NCBI GenBank assembly: GCA_012934845.2
Contig: WNNJ02003515.1
Span: 82,721-146,720, forward strand
DNA length: 64,000 nt
Direction of reading: 5' to 3'
DNA from: Pomphorhynchus laevis
Taxonomy: Eukaryota; Acanthocephala; Palaeacanthocephala; Echinorhynchida; Pomphorhynchidae
Both the position numbers and the translations under genes were made by a program. The notes beneath the pieces were generated by a model. That model did no database searches. It was given only the letters and a program-made list of their open reading frames with translations, and was not told the origin of the DNA. Shown in pieces: positions 10,624 through 19,830 of the stretch. Position 1 is the stretch's first letter. Each line of letters starts with the position of its first letter.

Positions 10624-13600
10624 TTAGCGTTTATCCCGTATGACGGGGTCCGCTTGCCACGATCGTTGACGCCAAAATGCCTTCTTTGCTGCGTCTTTGG
10701 GCGTGAGTCCGACCATTTTCATGTCCTTAAGAAGGGTATCCATCCATCTTTTCTGTGGTCTTCCTATTGGTCTCTTTCCGTCGACCTCGATTTGAAATGG
10801 TGCATGCGCTAATGTGTTCAAGTCTGCCCTCATTACATGTCCATACCATCGCAGCCTTGATTCTCTCAGTTTGTCTGCTATGGGTGCTACGCCAAATCGC
10901 TTGCGGATGTCTTCGTTACGGACATGATCTAGGCGAGTATTTCCTGCGATCCACCTTAGCATTTTGGTTTCCATGCATCCAAGCTTACGTTCTGCTTCTG
11001 CTGTCATTGCCCAGCACTCAGCACCGTACATTGCTACAGGCCGTATTACGCTTCTGTAGAACTTCGATTTGAGTTTGTCTGGCATGCGTTTGTCGCACAA
11101 AACTCCAGTGGCTGCTCTCCATTTTGTCCAGCTTGCGTTGATGCGAGTGGTGACGTCTTTTGCCACTCCTCCTGTGCTGGAGATGACTGATCCCAGATAT
11201 TTGAACGCAGTTGTCTTTGGCAGAAGCACGCCATTAACTGATATGCTTACATCTTCGTTCTGGTTCGTCGTCATGTACTCTGTTTTGGCTGTGTTCAGTT
11301 TCAACCCAAACTGTGCCAGGCGATCGTGCCATTGCTGAACTTGTTGCTCGAGGTCATGTTTGTCTTTAGATACCAGCATAACATCGTCGGCATACAGGAT
11401 GGTCCATGGTGCTTGTCTTAGAAGGTCTTTCGTAATCACCTCCATAACTATGATGAATAGTAATGGGGAGAGTGCAGATCCTTGGTGCACACCGACTGAG
11501 ATTGGAAATTCTCTGGATTTTCCCGCTGCTGTTAGCACATTGCTCGTCGTTCCTTTGTACAACATCTTCACCCATTCGATCAATTCCTCCGGTACTTTTC
11601 TGCGTCTCAAAGCGTACCATATAAGCTTATGAGGTACTCTGTCGAACGCTTTCTCAAGGTCCAGAAAAGCTACATGGAGGGGCTGCTTCTTCTCTCTGTG
11701 CTTTTCAAGGAGTAGTCTGGCTGAGTGTATTGCATCGATGGCTCCACAGTTGCGCACAAAGCCTGCCTGGTTGACACTTAGTTTGACGGAGTCACGGATT
11801 CTCTTGTCGAGCACTCTCTCGAAGATTTTCATGGTGTGACTGAGAAGACGAATTGGGCGGTAGTTTTCACAATCTGCTGGGCTTCCTTTCTGCTTCCAGA
11901 TTGGGATAGTTATGCTTCGACTCCAGTCTTCTGGCACCTCTTTTGCGTCAACAATCTTCTGGAGAAAATTAGTTAGCCATGGTGTATACTCATCCGGATT
12001 GATTCTCCAGAAGTCCACCGCTAAATCATCGGGTCCGTTGGCTTTACCCGGCTTCATCTTCATCATTGCCTCTCTGACCTCTGCACCATTGAGTGGATCG
12101 ACTTGTGTGTGATTTGGAGTCCCCTCTGGTATTGGTGGATGTTCAAACTCTTCTGTAAAGATGGCTTTAAAATATCTTCTCCATCTCTCCAGCACGTCTT
12201 GTGGGTGTATAATGAGTTTTCCCTGCTCATTGCTGATACCATGGAACTTCTCGATGTCTGCTGCCTTCTTCCGTCTTGAACGGGCTAGTCGGTACACGCC
12301 TTTTTCTCCTTCTCGAGTGTCGAGCTTTTGGTAGAGGTTATCTAGGTGGTTACTCCTAGCAATAGCCACTTGTTTCCTTGCTTTCTTTTTCGCTCGGTGA
12401 TATTCATCTTTGTTCTCCTGTGTTTGTGCTATCCGGAGAGCCTTGTATGAATTTTTCTTTGCCTTCACTGCGTCTTTGACCTCTTCTGTCCAAAACCAAG
12501 TTTCTTTGTCGATGTATTTTTGACATGGCTTGGTGGATCCGAGTATGTGCTTTGCAGCTAGGTGGATCGTGCAGCGCAACGCGGTCCAGGTGTCCTGTAC
12601 TCCATGTATGCTAGGTAGTCTTATCCGGGCCAGCTTTGCCTTTGTTCCAACTGTGTCTTCTTCCCTCAGTTTCCACCACTTGATTCGGCTCGTCTTTGTT
12701 TGTTCTGGCCTCGGTTTACGGGGGACTTCAATTTTCAGGTCACATATCAGTGGCTTATGTTGAGTCGCTGTGGTCTCTGATGGAATGACCTTTGTGTCTA
12801 GCACCGTCTTCTTGTGTTTTCGCCTCACCAGGACAAAATCAATTTGCGACTTCCTGATTTGTGAGCCCGTTCCATGGTAATATGTGTACAGGTGGCTCGG
12901 CCTTTTTGTGAAGTTGGTGTTGGTGATGGTGAGGTTGTGCGTAGTTGCAAACTCCAGTAGTTGTTCCCCTTCTGCGTTCTTCTCACCTATGCCATATCCA
13001 CCGTGACATTCACTCTCATCCGTCTGTCCAACATGGGCATTCATATCACCGGCTATGATCACATAGTCTTCTTCGGGGACTTCTGCCATCTTTTCATCTA
13101 GCATTTCCCAGAAGTCCAGCTTCTCTTTATCTGTGCATCCTGTTTGAGGAGCGTACACAGAGAAGTAGTGTACGGTCGTTTCGCATAATGCCAGCTTAAT
13201 CTTCATCAACCTCCCAGTGTATCGCGTCACTTCGCACACTTGGTCTCTGAGTCTCTCTGCTACGACAATGGCTACTCCGTTTCGTGCTGTCTCAGTTCCC
13301 ATATAATACAGTTTGTATCCGTCTCCAATTTCCTTGGATTTTCCGCCCTTCCATTTAGTCTCTTGTATTGCAAGAATGTCAATCTTTCTCCTCTTTAGGT
13401 CAGCTGCAATTTCTCGAGATTTACCCGTCAGTGTTCCTACGTTGAGCGTTGCAACTCGTACGTATGATTGGGCCAGATCACTTGCGTCTCGGCGTCGTCC
13501 TTCCGTCGTGAACCCTCGCTTATTTGCCGAACAGACCGGGTCTTGTCTGATCGCACATCCTCGTGAATTTTTCGAACAGGCCGGATGGCACCTTCTGAAC

Positions 13601-13659
13601 GCGTCGTCTACAGAGGACGCCTTAGTATTGGCGGGGTCATTTTGATTAAACTTTATCAT
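10624..13659 (-). CDS. RTE-type LINE ORF2, endonuclease-reverse transcriptase, 1011 aa
   Basis: The protein would nick DNA and reverse-transcribe its own RNA at the nick. The APE-type endonuclease spans about residues 66-310: N73 (VATLNVGTLTG), E100 (IQETKW), Y169 (SVYAPQ), D205/N207 (AGDMNAH), D274 (QIDFVL) and H301. The last block reads TQHKP where SDH is commoner, as also in copy R2 (SQHLP). The RT spans about 525-800: LDLEKAFDRVPH (666-677), GVHQGSALSPLLF (723-735) and YADD (756-759). The C-terminal part contains RWYGHVMRAD and GKRPIGRPQKRW, typical of RTE proteins. The start is an ATG that overlaps the stop of a 15-codon upstream ORF. No frameshift or stop is seen. Plus-strand frames across this stretch are shadows. 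Confidence 0.93.
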   Translation of the reverse strand: MIKFNQNDPANTKASSVDDAFRRCHPACSKNSRGCAIRQDPVCSANKRGFTTEGRRRDASDLAQSYVRVATLNVGTLTGKSREIAADLKRRKIDILAIQETKWKGGKSKEIGDGYKLYYMGTETARNGVAIVVAERLRDQVCEVTRYTGRLMKIKLALCETTVHYFSVYAPQTGCTDKEKLDFWEMLDEKMAEVPEEDYVIIAGDMNAHVGQTDESECHGGYGIGEKNAEGEQLLEFATTHNLTITNTNFTKRPSHLYTYYHGTGSQIRKSQIDFVLVRRKHKKTVLDTKVIPSETTATQHKPLICDLKIEVPRKPRPEQTKTSRIKWWKLREEDTVGTKAKLARIRLPSIHGVQDTWTALRCTIHLAAKHILGSTKPCQKYIDKETWFWTEEVKDAVKAKKNSYKALRIAQTQENKDEYHRAKKKARKQVAIARSNHLDNLYQKLDTREGEKGVYRLARSRRKKAADIEKFHGISNEQGKLIIHPQDVLERWRRYFKAIFTEEFEHPPIPEGTPNHTQVDPLNGAEVREAMMKMKPGKANGPDDLAVDFWRINPDEYTPWLTNFLQKIVDAKEVPEDWSRSITIPIWKQKGSPADCENYRPIRLLSHTMKIFERVLDKRIRDSVKLSVNQAGFVRNCGAIDAIHSARLLLEKHREKKQPLHVAFLDLEKAFDRVPHKLIWYALRRRKVPEELIEWVKMLYKGTTSNVLTAAGKSREFPISVGVHQGSALSPLLFIIVMEVITKDLLRQAPWTILYADDVMLVSKDKHDLEQQVQQWHDRLAQFGLKLNTAKTEYMTTNQNEDVSISVNGVLLPKTTAFKYLGSVISSTGGVAKDVTTRINASWTKWRAATGVLCDKRMPDKLKSKFYRSVIRPVAMYGAECWAMTAEAERKLGCMETKMLRWIAGNTRLDHVRNEDIRKRFGVAPIADKLRESRLRWYGHVMRADLNTLAHAPFQIEVDGKRPIGRPQKRWMDTLLKDMKMVGLTPKDAAKKAFWRQRSWQADPVIRDKR

Positions 13660-13703
13660 GGTTTGATGGTTGCGACAATTGTTTTCCCGACCGGCTGCCG
13701 CAT
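13656..13703 (-). CDS. 15-codon upstream ORF of RTE copy R1
   Basis: It reads MRQPVGKTIVATIKP and stops at a TGA that shares ATGA with the start of the 1011-codon frame. Some RTE elements are known to have a very short ORF1 that touches or overlaps ORF2, so stop-and-restart translation is plausible. Nothing suggests that the peptide itself has a function. Confidence 0.5.
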   Translation of the reverse strand: MRQPVGKTIVATIKP

Positions 13704-13813
13704 GCCTGTCGTCGGTAAGGTCCGCGTTTGGTTCACGCTCACAGAGAGTAAGCGTTATCCAGTGGCACCACGAGGAGGAACGGACCGCACCACCAAAACA
13801 CTATTTCAATACT

Positions 13814-14236
13814 AATTTTACAAAAGAATTTTTGAACACACAAAAGGAATAAACTTTCAGAATATAAATACGTACGAATTTAGTACGCTTTATACAAAAT
13901 ATATGGATAAAATTGACTTATTCGAATCCTTAAATATTTTAATAAATCAAAATTATTTAAAAGTAGTGACATCTATATTCAGACAAATAAAAGGGCTACT
14001 AATAATTGAAAAGGGCTACCCAAATAATGGGGCTACTATTACCTCCAATGAGAGGTAATAGTAGCCCAATTATAGCTGACTTATTATTATGCTTCATAGA
14101 ATATGAATTTGTTCATAACTGTGTAAAAACTGAATCTAAATTATATAAAGATATGAAATATGTTTCGATACATTGATGATATATGTGCTTTAAGCTGCAA
14201 TAAGTTTTATTCAAGCAAATTGCCTAAAAAGATCGA
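13814..14236 (+). pseudogene. AT-rich PLE-type RT family, middle part
   Basis: The copy resumes after the RTE target-site duplication. Words correspond to EFLNTQKE, then to a decayed motif B' region (PNNGATITSNE, where the 15.4-kb copy has VPMGGNCSP), IADLLLCFIEYEFVHNC, and MFRYIDDICALSCNKFYS (about 14,159-14,215) with the catalytic Asp pair. A local duplication of ggctacta around 13,995-14,040 disrupts the active-site loop. The match ends at about 14,220, where unrelated sequence begins. Confidence 0.65.
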
Positions 14237-14619
14237 ACGCACAACCGGCAAGCGTCGTTCGTTTTGTTGGCTTATGCAAAGGATCAGCGTCACGTACAGC
14301 AGTGGGAAACCTGCCTGCAGCCTTAAGTCAACCAATGTACTGCCTTTCACTTCATTTGGCTTTGCGAAATGGCACTGGAGATACGTAAATTTGTAATAGC
14401 ATGATGGACGGATGAAGAGTAGGCGCCTAGACAGATTCTAATGAACGGCAACCACATCACAATGCATATGCCAGGCGGAGATATTGTCGAATACGTATTT
14501 AATGATTTTACGAACGAATACGATAGTGCCGGCGCTCACACTAATTTAAGCAGGAGATCACACGGGGTCATATCTACCCCAAGCAGTATGCAAAAGGTCC
14601 ATGACAGGTCATCCGTTCG
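14237..14619 (+). other. Unassigned insert upstream of calmodulin-like copy
   Basis: This is less AT-rich sequence between PLE-type copies. Plus-strand frames 14160-14396 and 14441-14704 cross it but show no motif before the EF-hands. It may be the 5' part of the same retrocopied transcript as the calmodulin-like stretch. Confidence 0.3.
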
Positions 14620-14848
14620 AAGAACATTTTGCAGCAGTCAAGTAGCCTTCTTATCTTTTGACAGGAATGGCGATGGTACGATTGCGACTAAATGGTATCT
14701 TTGAGAGAGCACGCTAGATTCTGAGCTACAGAACATGATAAATGTGATGGACGTGGATGACAATGAAACCATTAAGTTTCCAGAATTTCTGGAGTTGATG
14801 GCTAGCCAAATAGCGGATTCACGTTTTCGCAAGAAAAAAATCGGTTAA
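14620..14848 (+). pseudogene. Calmodulin-like EF-hand pseudogene fragment
   Basis: One frame reads VAFLSFDRNGDGTIATKWYL, a TGA at 14,702-14,704, then SELQNMINVMDVDDNETIKF and PEFLELMA, ending at TAA (14,846-14,848). Calmodulin has AFSLFDKDGDGTITTKEL, ELQDMINEVDADGNGTIDF and PEFLTMMA. Loop 1 keeps D1, D5 and T7 but its position 12 is Trp instead of Glu. Loop 2 keeps D1, D3, N5 and E12 but has Asp and Glu for two glycines. The linker between the loops is about six residues short. No intron interrupts it and retroelements surround it, so it is probably a processed copy; it could derive from a calmodulin-like gene rather than calmodulin itself. Confidence 0.75.
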
Positions 14849-14864
14849 TTGAACAGTATCATAC

Positions 14865-15870
14865 AAAATTACATAAAAACCAAATGAAACCTATGTTCAT
14901 AGGTAGTAAATTTAAATGTACATTAAAAATTCTTTCTGTTTATATGAATAAAATACTTAAAATAATTAAAAAAACTGTAGGGTAATCGAAATTAATACTG
15001 GCATAAAACACTATTTAAGAATTAATTCTACGAAAGAATTATTAGAACACAAAAAACTAATAATGATAAATCAAAATTTAATAGTTAAATAATAAATGTG
15101 AATAATTGTTATTAGATTTTCTAAAAACAATTAGATTGTTATTCGATTTTTTTAATCTCACAAAAGAATTTTAGAACAGACAAAAGGAATAAATTTTCAA
15201 AATATAAATACATACGATTTAAGTACTCTTTATACAAATCTAGATTTAGTAGATATTAAATAAGCGTTAGTAAAATTAATTAATCTTATATTCGGAAAAA
15301 GATATACATATATATGTTATAATAATTACAACGCCTATCTAACAAAAATTAAACCATCAAATAAATATAAATATATTGATATAATTGAATTAATAGAATC
15401 CTTAAATATTTTGATAAATCAAAATTATTTAAAAGTAGGGACATCTATATTTAGACAAGAAAAAGGTGTTCCAATGGGTGGTAATTGTAGCCCAATTATA
15501 GCTGACTTACTTTTAAGCTTTATAGAATATGAATTTGTTCATAACTGTGTAAAAACTAAATCTAAACAATATAAATATATGAAATATATGTTTCGATACA
15601 TTGATGATATATGTGTATTTAACTCCAACAATTTTTATTCAATAAGCGAACAAATTTAACCAGAAAGCCTCATTCTTAATAAAACCAATATTAATGACAA
15701 AGAAAATATATATCTAGATATGAACATTAAATTAACATCAATCCAAACTACTTTATCATCGCAGAGATGATAAATTTAAATTTTCAAGAAACATGTTATT
15801 ACTTGATCATATATGCATACCATAAAATACATTGAATAATGAAATTATAAGAATTGTCATAAAATAATTT
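14865..15870 (+). pseudogene. AT-rich PLE-type RT family, most complete copy
   Basis: In order the plus strand shows HKNQMKPMFIGSKFKC and LSVYMNKILKIIK (N-terminal block, about 14,870-14,965); FQNINTYDLSTLYTNLDL (motif A, about 15,200); an in-frame TAA (15,261-15,263); KYKYIDIIELIESL, then FRQEKGVPMGGNCSPIIADL (motif B'); MFRYIDDICVFNSNNFYS (about 15,590-15,640); and NINDKENIYLDMNIKLTS. The frame stops at 15,659 and again later. A PLE-type RT is the closest family I know by motif wording. No GIY-YIG domain is visible, so nuclease-free or lost-nuclease versions are both possible. Confidence 0.7.
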
Positions 15871-15879
15871 AATAGAACA

Positions 15880-16250
15880 GGTTAAATGACAAGTTTACGT
15901 ATTTTATATTATAAAAAAAATTAATACAGGTCATAGCCCTAAGGCTGTTTTGACCGCTCACATAAAAAACAAATAAATACAAGAAAAAAATCAAAAAAAA
16001 TCGTTTAGTATATTTATCAGAACCATGGGTACTGCAGCAACCACCATTCGTTCTCATTTCGTTCTCATTGGATTTAAATTCATTGATTGTATGCACCGCA
16101 ACGACATTAACTGGAAGACGATTCAAAATATTCACCGCTCGATGAGACAGTCGGAAATGACGAGGGTATTTACCGTGCTCATGTACTACTAGTACTTTCG
16201 AGTGTCCTCTACGTCCATCCCGTTCATTGAGTTCAACTCTTACCTTAAAA
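15880..16250 (-). pseudogene. C-terminal and 3' end of a CR1-like LINE
   Basis: The minus strand reads RRGHSKVLVV, then FRLSHRAVNILNRLPVNVVA and INEFKSNENE. This is the C-terminal signature of CR1/Jockey-type ORF2 proteins (RGH..KL, FF..R..N.WN.LP..VV.A.S...FK). RT and endonuclease are missing. A short 3' UTR follows (15,870-15,960). Confidence 0.65.
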
Positions 16251-16384
16251 AATTTTGGTTTCTAAAAAACATACATTCCAGATTATTCCTGTCAGTTCCA
16301 GATTAGTCCTGTCAGTTCCAGATTATTCCTGTCAGTTCCGCTCGCTACGCTCGCAGATTGAGCTCAATCTATCGAAAAAAGGTC
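16251..16384 (+). promoter_or_regulatory. 5' leader of L2-type copy A1 with 20-bp tandem repeat
   Basis: Positions 16,251-16,275 match the leader of the RLE-type LINEs at 24.8 and 62.8 kb (aaaaattttggtttct then aaacataca). Three and a quarter copies of the 20-mer ttccagattattcctgtcag follow at 16,276-16,340, then the ORF1 ATG at 16,385. The array could be a 5' UTR promoter repeat. Confidence 0.55.
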
Positions 16385-17699
16385 ATGCCTAAAAAAGCGC
16401 GATCTCAGATCCATGTTCCTGATCAAGAATCTTCCACATCAGAATGCAATGATGGTTATACCAGCTTTGAAGTTGGATGCGATTCCAAAGATTGCGATGT
16501 ATGGACACTTGTTCGTGTTGACCACTCGGTGTATAAACGTAAACATTTCACTTGCGGTTTTTGTGCATCAGTACGACTACTACAGTTATTCTGCTCATCT
16601 ACTCCTGTATCACACACGACCACTCAAACCAATGCTGTTTTAGAAGTTTCCCTCGCATCAACACCTGACTTCGCATCATATAATCCCATTATTAAACCCA
16701 CTCTCTCACACACTCCTCGTTCAACTACGTACCAAACTTCCATTAATCTTTCTCGTTCTAACAATGCTAACGGTAAAGCTTTTCATCTCGTACCTCCTCT
16801 TTCCTATTCCTCCCCCAATCTAAATAAATCTCAAACTTCTTTATTCTCCTCACGTACTCCTTACTCGACCTCCCCTGTATCACCTCTCAATAATTTACAC
16901 CCTTCCATCAAAATCATTTCCAGTAACATTTCCGATCAACTGATTCAACACTCCATTCCTGTCACTCATGCCCCAACCTATTTTAATTCTCCTTACTCTA
17001 CCTCCCACGTAACACTTCCAAATAATTTACATCCTTCATTTAAAATCATATCCAGTCACATCTCTGATCAACCGATTCAACACCCCGCTCCTGTCACACT
17101 TGCTCCAACCAATATTAATTCTTTATCAAGCACCCCTTTCATTTCCACTTCTATCTGCTCATCTACCTCGACTCCTACCAGCTATGTCCGTCCACCACTT
17201 CCACGAAATCGTTTTCCTTCGCGCGATCGCTGTATAATCATATCAAACTTAAAGCTTTCCGAATCTGCTTCTCAACAATCTCGCCTCGATGATGATGTAT
17301 CTACTTTCAGGTCTATCCTAGCAACCATTATTCCTGATGATAACCCATCACTCTTCAATAATATCGCTCCTGTATCCTTTATTCATTTAAACAAATCCAC
17401 TAAATCCAGTCATCTCAGTCCTCCACTCTTAAAAATCGTTTTCCGACATAGTTCACATGCCTCTTCGGTACTCTCCCAACGTTTTAAACTTCTTACCACT
17501 TCATCTACTTGCCGTATCTTTCGTGACCGCCCCTTCTGATATTGCCCAGCTCAATTTAGCTCGCATTGAAAAATATCGACGTGAAACAAACGGCGAGTCA
17601 TCCTTATCTATACGTAAAATCAACGGAAATTTTCACGTTCTTCACACAAGGCCAAAAATTCGATGGCGTCCCATCTCTCCCCCTTGTCTTCTTCGCTAG
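16385..17699 (+). pseudogene. L2-type LINE copy A1, ORF1
   Basis: ORF1 proteins of this group bind the element RNA. It starts MPKKARSQIHVP. A four-Cys module follows at about 30-65 (VGCDSKDCDVWT then FTCGFC), then a long Ser/Thr/Pro-rich region with a repeated unit (PISTSHV/PLNNLHPS... blocks). An RRM-like domain begins near RNRFPSRDRCIIISNLKLSE and runs through KIVFRHSSHASSVLSQRFK. Near 17,530 a small indel shifts the frame, so the end, IAQLNLARIEKYRRETNGES to RPKIRWRPISPPCLLR, lies in another frame and stops at 17,699. That end overlaps the ATG of ORF2 by 37 nt. CR1/L2-type ORF1 assignment is by domain order. Confidence 0.75.
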
Positions 17700-18864
17700 T
17701 CGATCTCGCTCCTAAGCATACTTTTCGTCTTAGTCTATTCAATACTCGCTCCATTCTTCATAAAGCTGATATGCTTCTCGATATCTTCGATCAATTATCT
17801 ATCGATATTCTCTGCATTACCGAATCCTGGCACTCTGACTACGACGATCTTGCTATTCGTCGTCTATGTCGCTCTGGTTGTTCTCTAGTTGAATCAGCTC
17901 GTCAAATTACATCTCATACATCTACTGCGTCTAACCATGGCGGTATTGTTGCCATTGCTCGTCACCCAATGTCTTTACGTAAAATCAACGTTAACATCCG
18001 TTACACTTCGTTCGAATTACTCATATGCAGATTATCAACGCCTTTCCCTCTGGAACTTGTGATTGTATACCGTCCAGGTTCAGTTGCCCCATCACGTATC
18101 TTCTTTAACGACCTTACAGATTTAATGTCTCACTGTTCATTGTCTTATACTCCTTCATTTGTTCTCGGTGACTTTAACATTCGTCTTGATCGCCCGTCTG
18201 ACTCTATCACTTTAACTAATCTTTTTTCTGATTTTAACTATAAATTACTTTCAACAAGCCCAACTCATATTCTCGGCGGTGCTCTCGACATCATTGCTGT
18301 TCCTAACTGCTTCAATGACTATACCTCCTTGTCAATTACTGATCCTGGTTTGTCCGATCATTTCCTTGTCACTCTTACTCTTACTCGCCCCCATTCTCCT
18401 TCTCCGCCTTTACCTTTATCTACACCAAGTCGACAATGGAAGCTTCTCGATATCCCTGTTCTCTGCACAGCCTTACTCAATTCTTCACTCTTTTCACTTC
18501 CTCTTAACTATCTCTCTCCCGATAATCTCTGCATTCTGTTTGATTCTGAACTTACGTCGATCCTCAATAACCTTCTGCCTAGTCGACTTCGACGTTCCCA
18601 GCGCTTGCGCCATGCTCCCTGGTTCGATTCTGACCGTAGTATTTCTAAGCGTCGACTCCGTCACTCTTTTCGTATGTATAAACGCTTTCTTAAACGTTCC
18701 CTCAACTCACTCTCTCCAAATCTTCGTGATTCCTACTCTTCTCAACGCCGTTCACATCTAATTCTTATACGTACTAAACGTACTCTCTTTTGGCGAAATC
18801 AACTCGAGTCATCTTCCAACTCTAAATCTCATTAGAAAATCTTAAACTCAATTCTTTCACGAAT
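17663..18864 (+). pseudogene. L2-type LINE copy A1, ORF2 endonuclease part, 3'-truncated
   Basis: The frame starts at the ATG inside the end of ORF1. It encodes an APE-type endonuclease: LFNTRSILHKAD, CITESWHSD, HGGIVAIARH, VIVYRPGSVA, LGDFNIRLD, LDIIAVP and DPGLSDHFLV, holding the expected Asn, Glu, Asp-Asn, Asp and Asp-His positions. A linker follows (HAPWFDSDRSISKRRLRHSF). A TAG replaces the Trp codon of SKSHWK at 18,835-18,838, and the copy ends at about 18,864, before the RT, where an unrelated minus-strand LINE begins. Confidence 0.8.
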
Positions 18865-19830
18865 TCTTCTTGCTGCGTTACAAATCCTATCAGTGTTAGC
18901 ATGTGTTTTCAGATTGTTTTGAACAATTATACCAAGATCCAGAATGGACTACGTGGAAACAACAAACTCATCGCCAATAAAATATTCTTGACTCACATTG
19001 CTATGACCTAATCTCATATGTGCACACTTTTTAATATTCAATACAATTCCAGTGTTTAAAGACCATCGATAAACAATGTTTAGGATAATTTGAAAGTCAT
19101 TTCGATCCTTGTTGGTTTTAATCATTTTCCATACCTTTAAATCATCGGCAAAAGCTAAAACACTACAATCCTCAATTAAATCTAGTAGCTGATTTATAAA
19201 TATGTTCATCAACAACGGTCCTAAGACTGATCCCTGTGGTACTCCTAAGGTGATAGGACGATAAGACGATAGACATTAACCTACACGAACAGCAAAGAAT
19301 CTATCTTTAAGAAAATCTTGAATCCAGCTTATAATGGAGCGATTGACTTGATAAGACTCAAGGGTGGAAATTAGCATTTTGTAGGGCACCCTATCAAAAG
19401 CCCGACTAAAGTCAAGAAATATTACGTCGATACAGTACCCGTTAGCAACATGTCCAACCCAATCTTCACGAGCATGTAATAAGTTTGTAAGACATGAACG
19501 CCGAGGGCGAAATCCATGCTGTGCATTATTGAGAATTCTCAGCGAACTCAAATGATCATATATGCGTCTGTTTAGTATGTGCTCAATCACTTTGCATACT
19601 ACACTAGTTAGACTTATTGCCCTATAGTTATTCGGATCATCTTTTACACCATTTTTATAAATTGGTACTACAATCGCTTTTTTTCAGGCAGCGGGTAACT
19701 TCGAAATGCGCAAGCTCAGCTCAAATATGGAGGCTAATGGTTCAGCCAGAACAGGAGCAAGTAACTTAAGAAGTTGGGGGTGAATATCATCTGGGCCTGC
19801 CGCTGATGATCTAGATAACCTAGCCAATTG
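18865..19830 (-). pseudogene. CR1-like LINE RT fragment
   Basis: The minus strand reads SSAAGPDDIHPQLLKLLAP, AIVVPIYKNGVKDDPNNYRA, NAQHGFRPRRSCLTNLL, DVIFLDFSRAFDRVPYKML (motif A), then in another frame SVLAFADDLKVWK (active site) and LDLGIIVQNNLKTH. It is a CR1/Jockey-type RT without endonuclease and without its C-terminus. There is at least one stop in the finger region and one frameshift near 19,240. The 3' side is cut at 18,865 and the 5' side meets a plus-strand relative at 19,830. Confidence 0.75.

Larger units (their letters stand above)
10614..13794 (-). mobile_element. Complete RTE-type LINE (copy R1)
   Basis: This 3.18-kb element has an unbroken 1011-codon frame, a 5' leader of about 135 bp with a tiny upstream ORF, almost no 3' UTR, and an AAGAAGAAG tail at 10,614-10,624. 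It is bounded by a perfect 19-bp target-site duplication (aaaacactatttcaatact) at 10,595-10,613 and 13,795-13,813. It interrupts a copy of the AT-rich PLE-type family. Perfect duplications and an open frame point to a recent insertion, possibly still able to move. Confidence 0.92.

Noticed and set aside
10755-13645. Plus-strand proteins over the RTE element
   Set aside because: Short open frames opposite a strong 1011-codon gene, without any motif of their own.
14620-14848. Functional calmodulin gene
   Set aside because: Stop codon between the loops, shortened linker, altered loop glycines, no second pair of EF-hands.
16340-16352. Palindromic regulatory site in ctcgctacgctcgc
   Set aside because: A short imperfect repeat at the end of a minisatellite; no second instance supports function.
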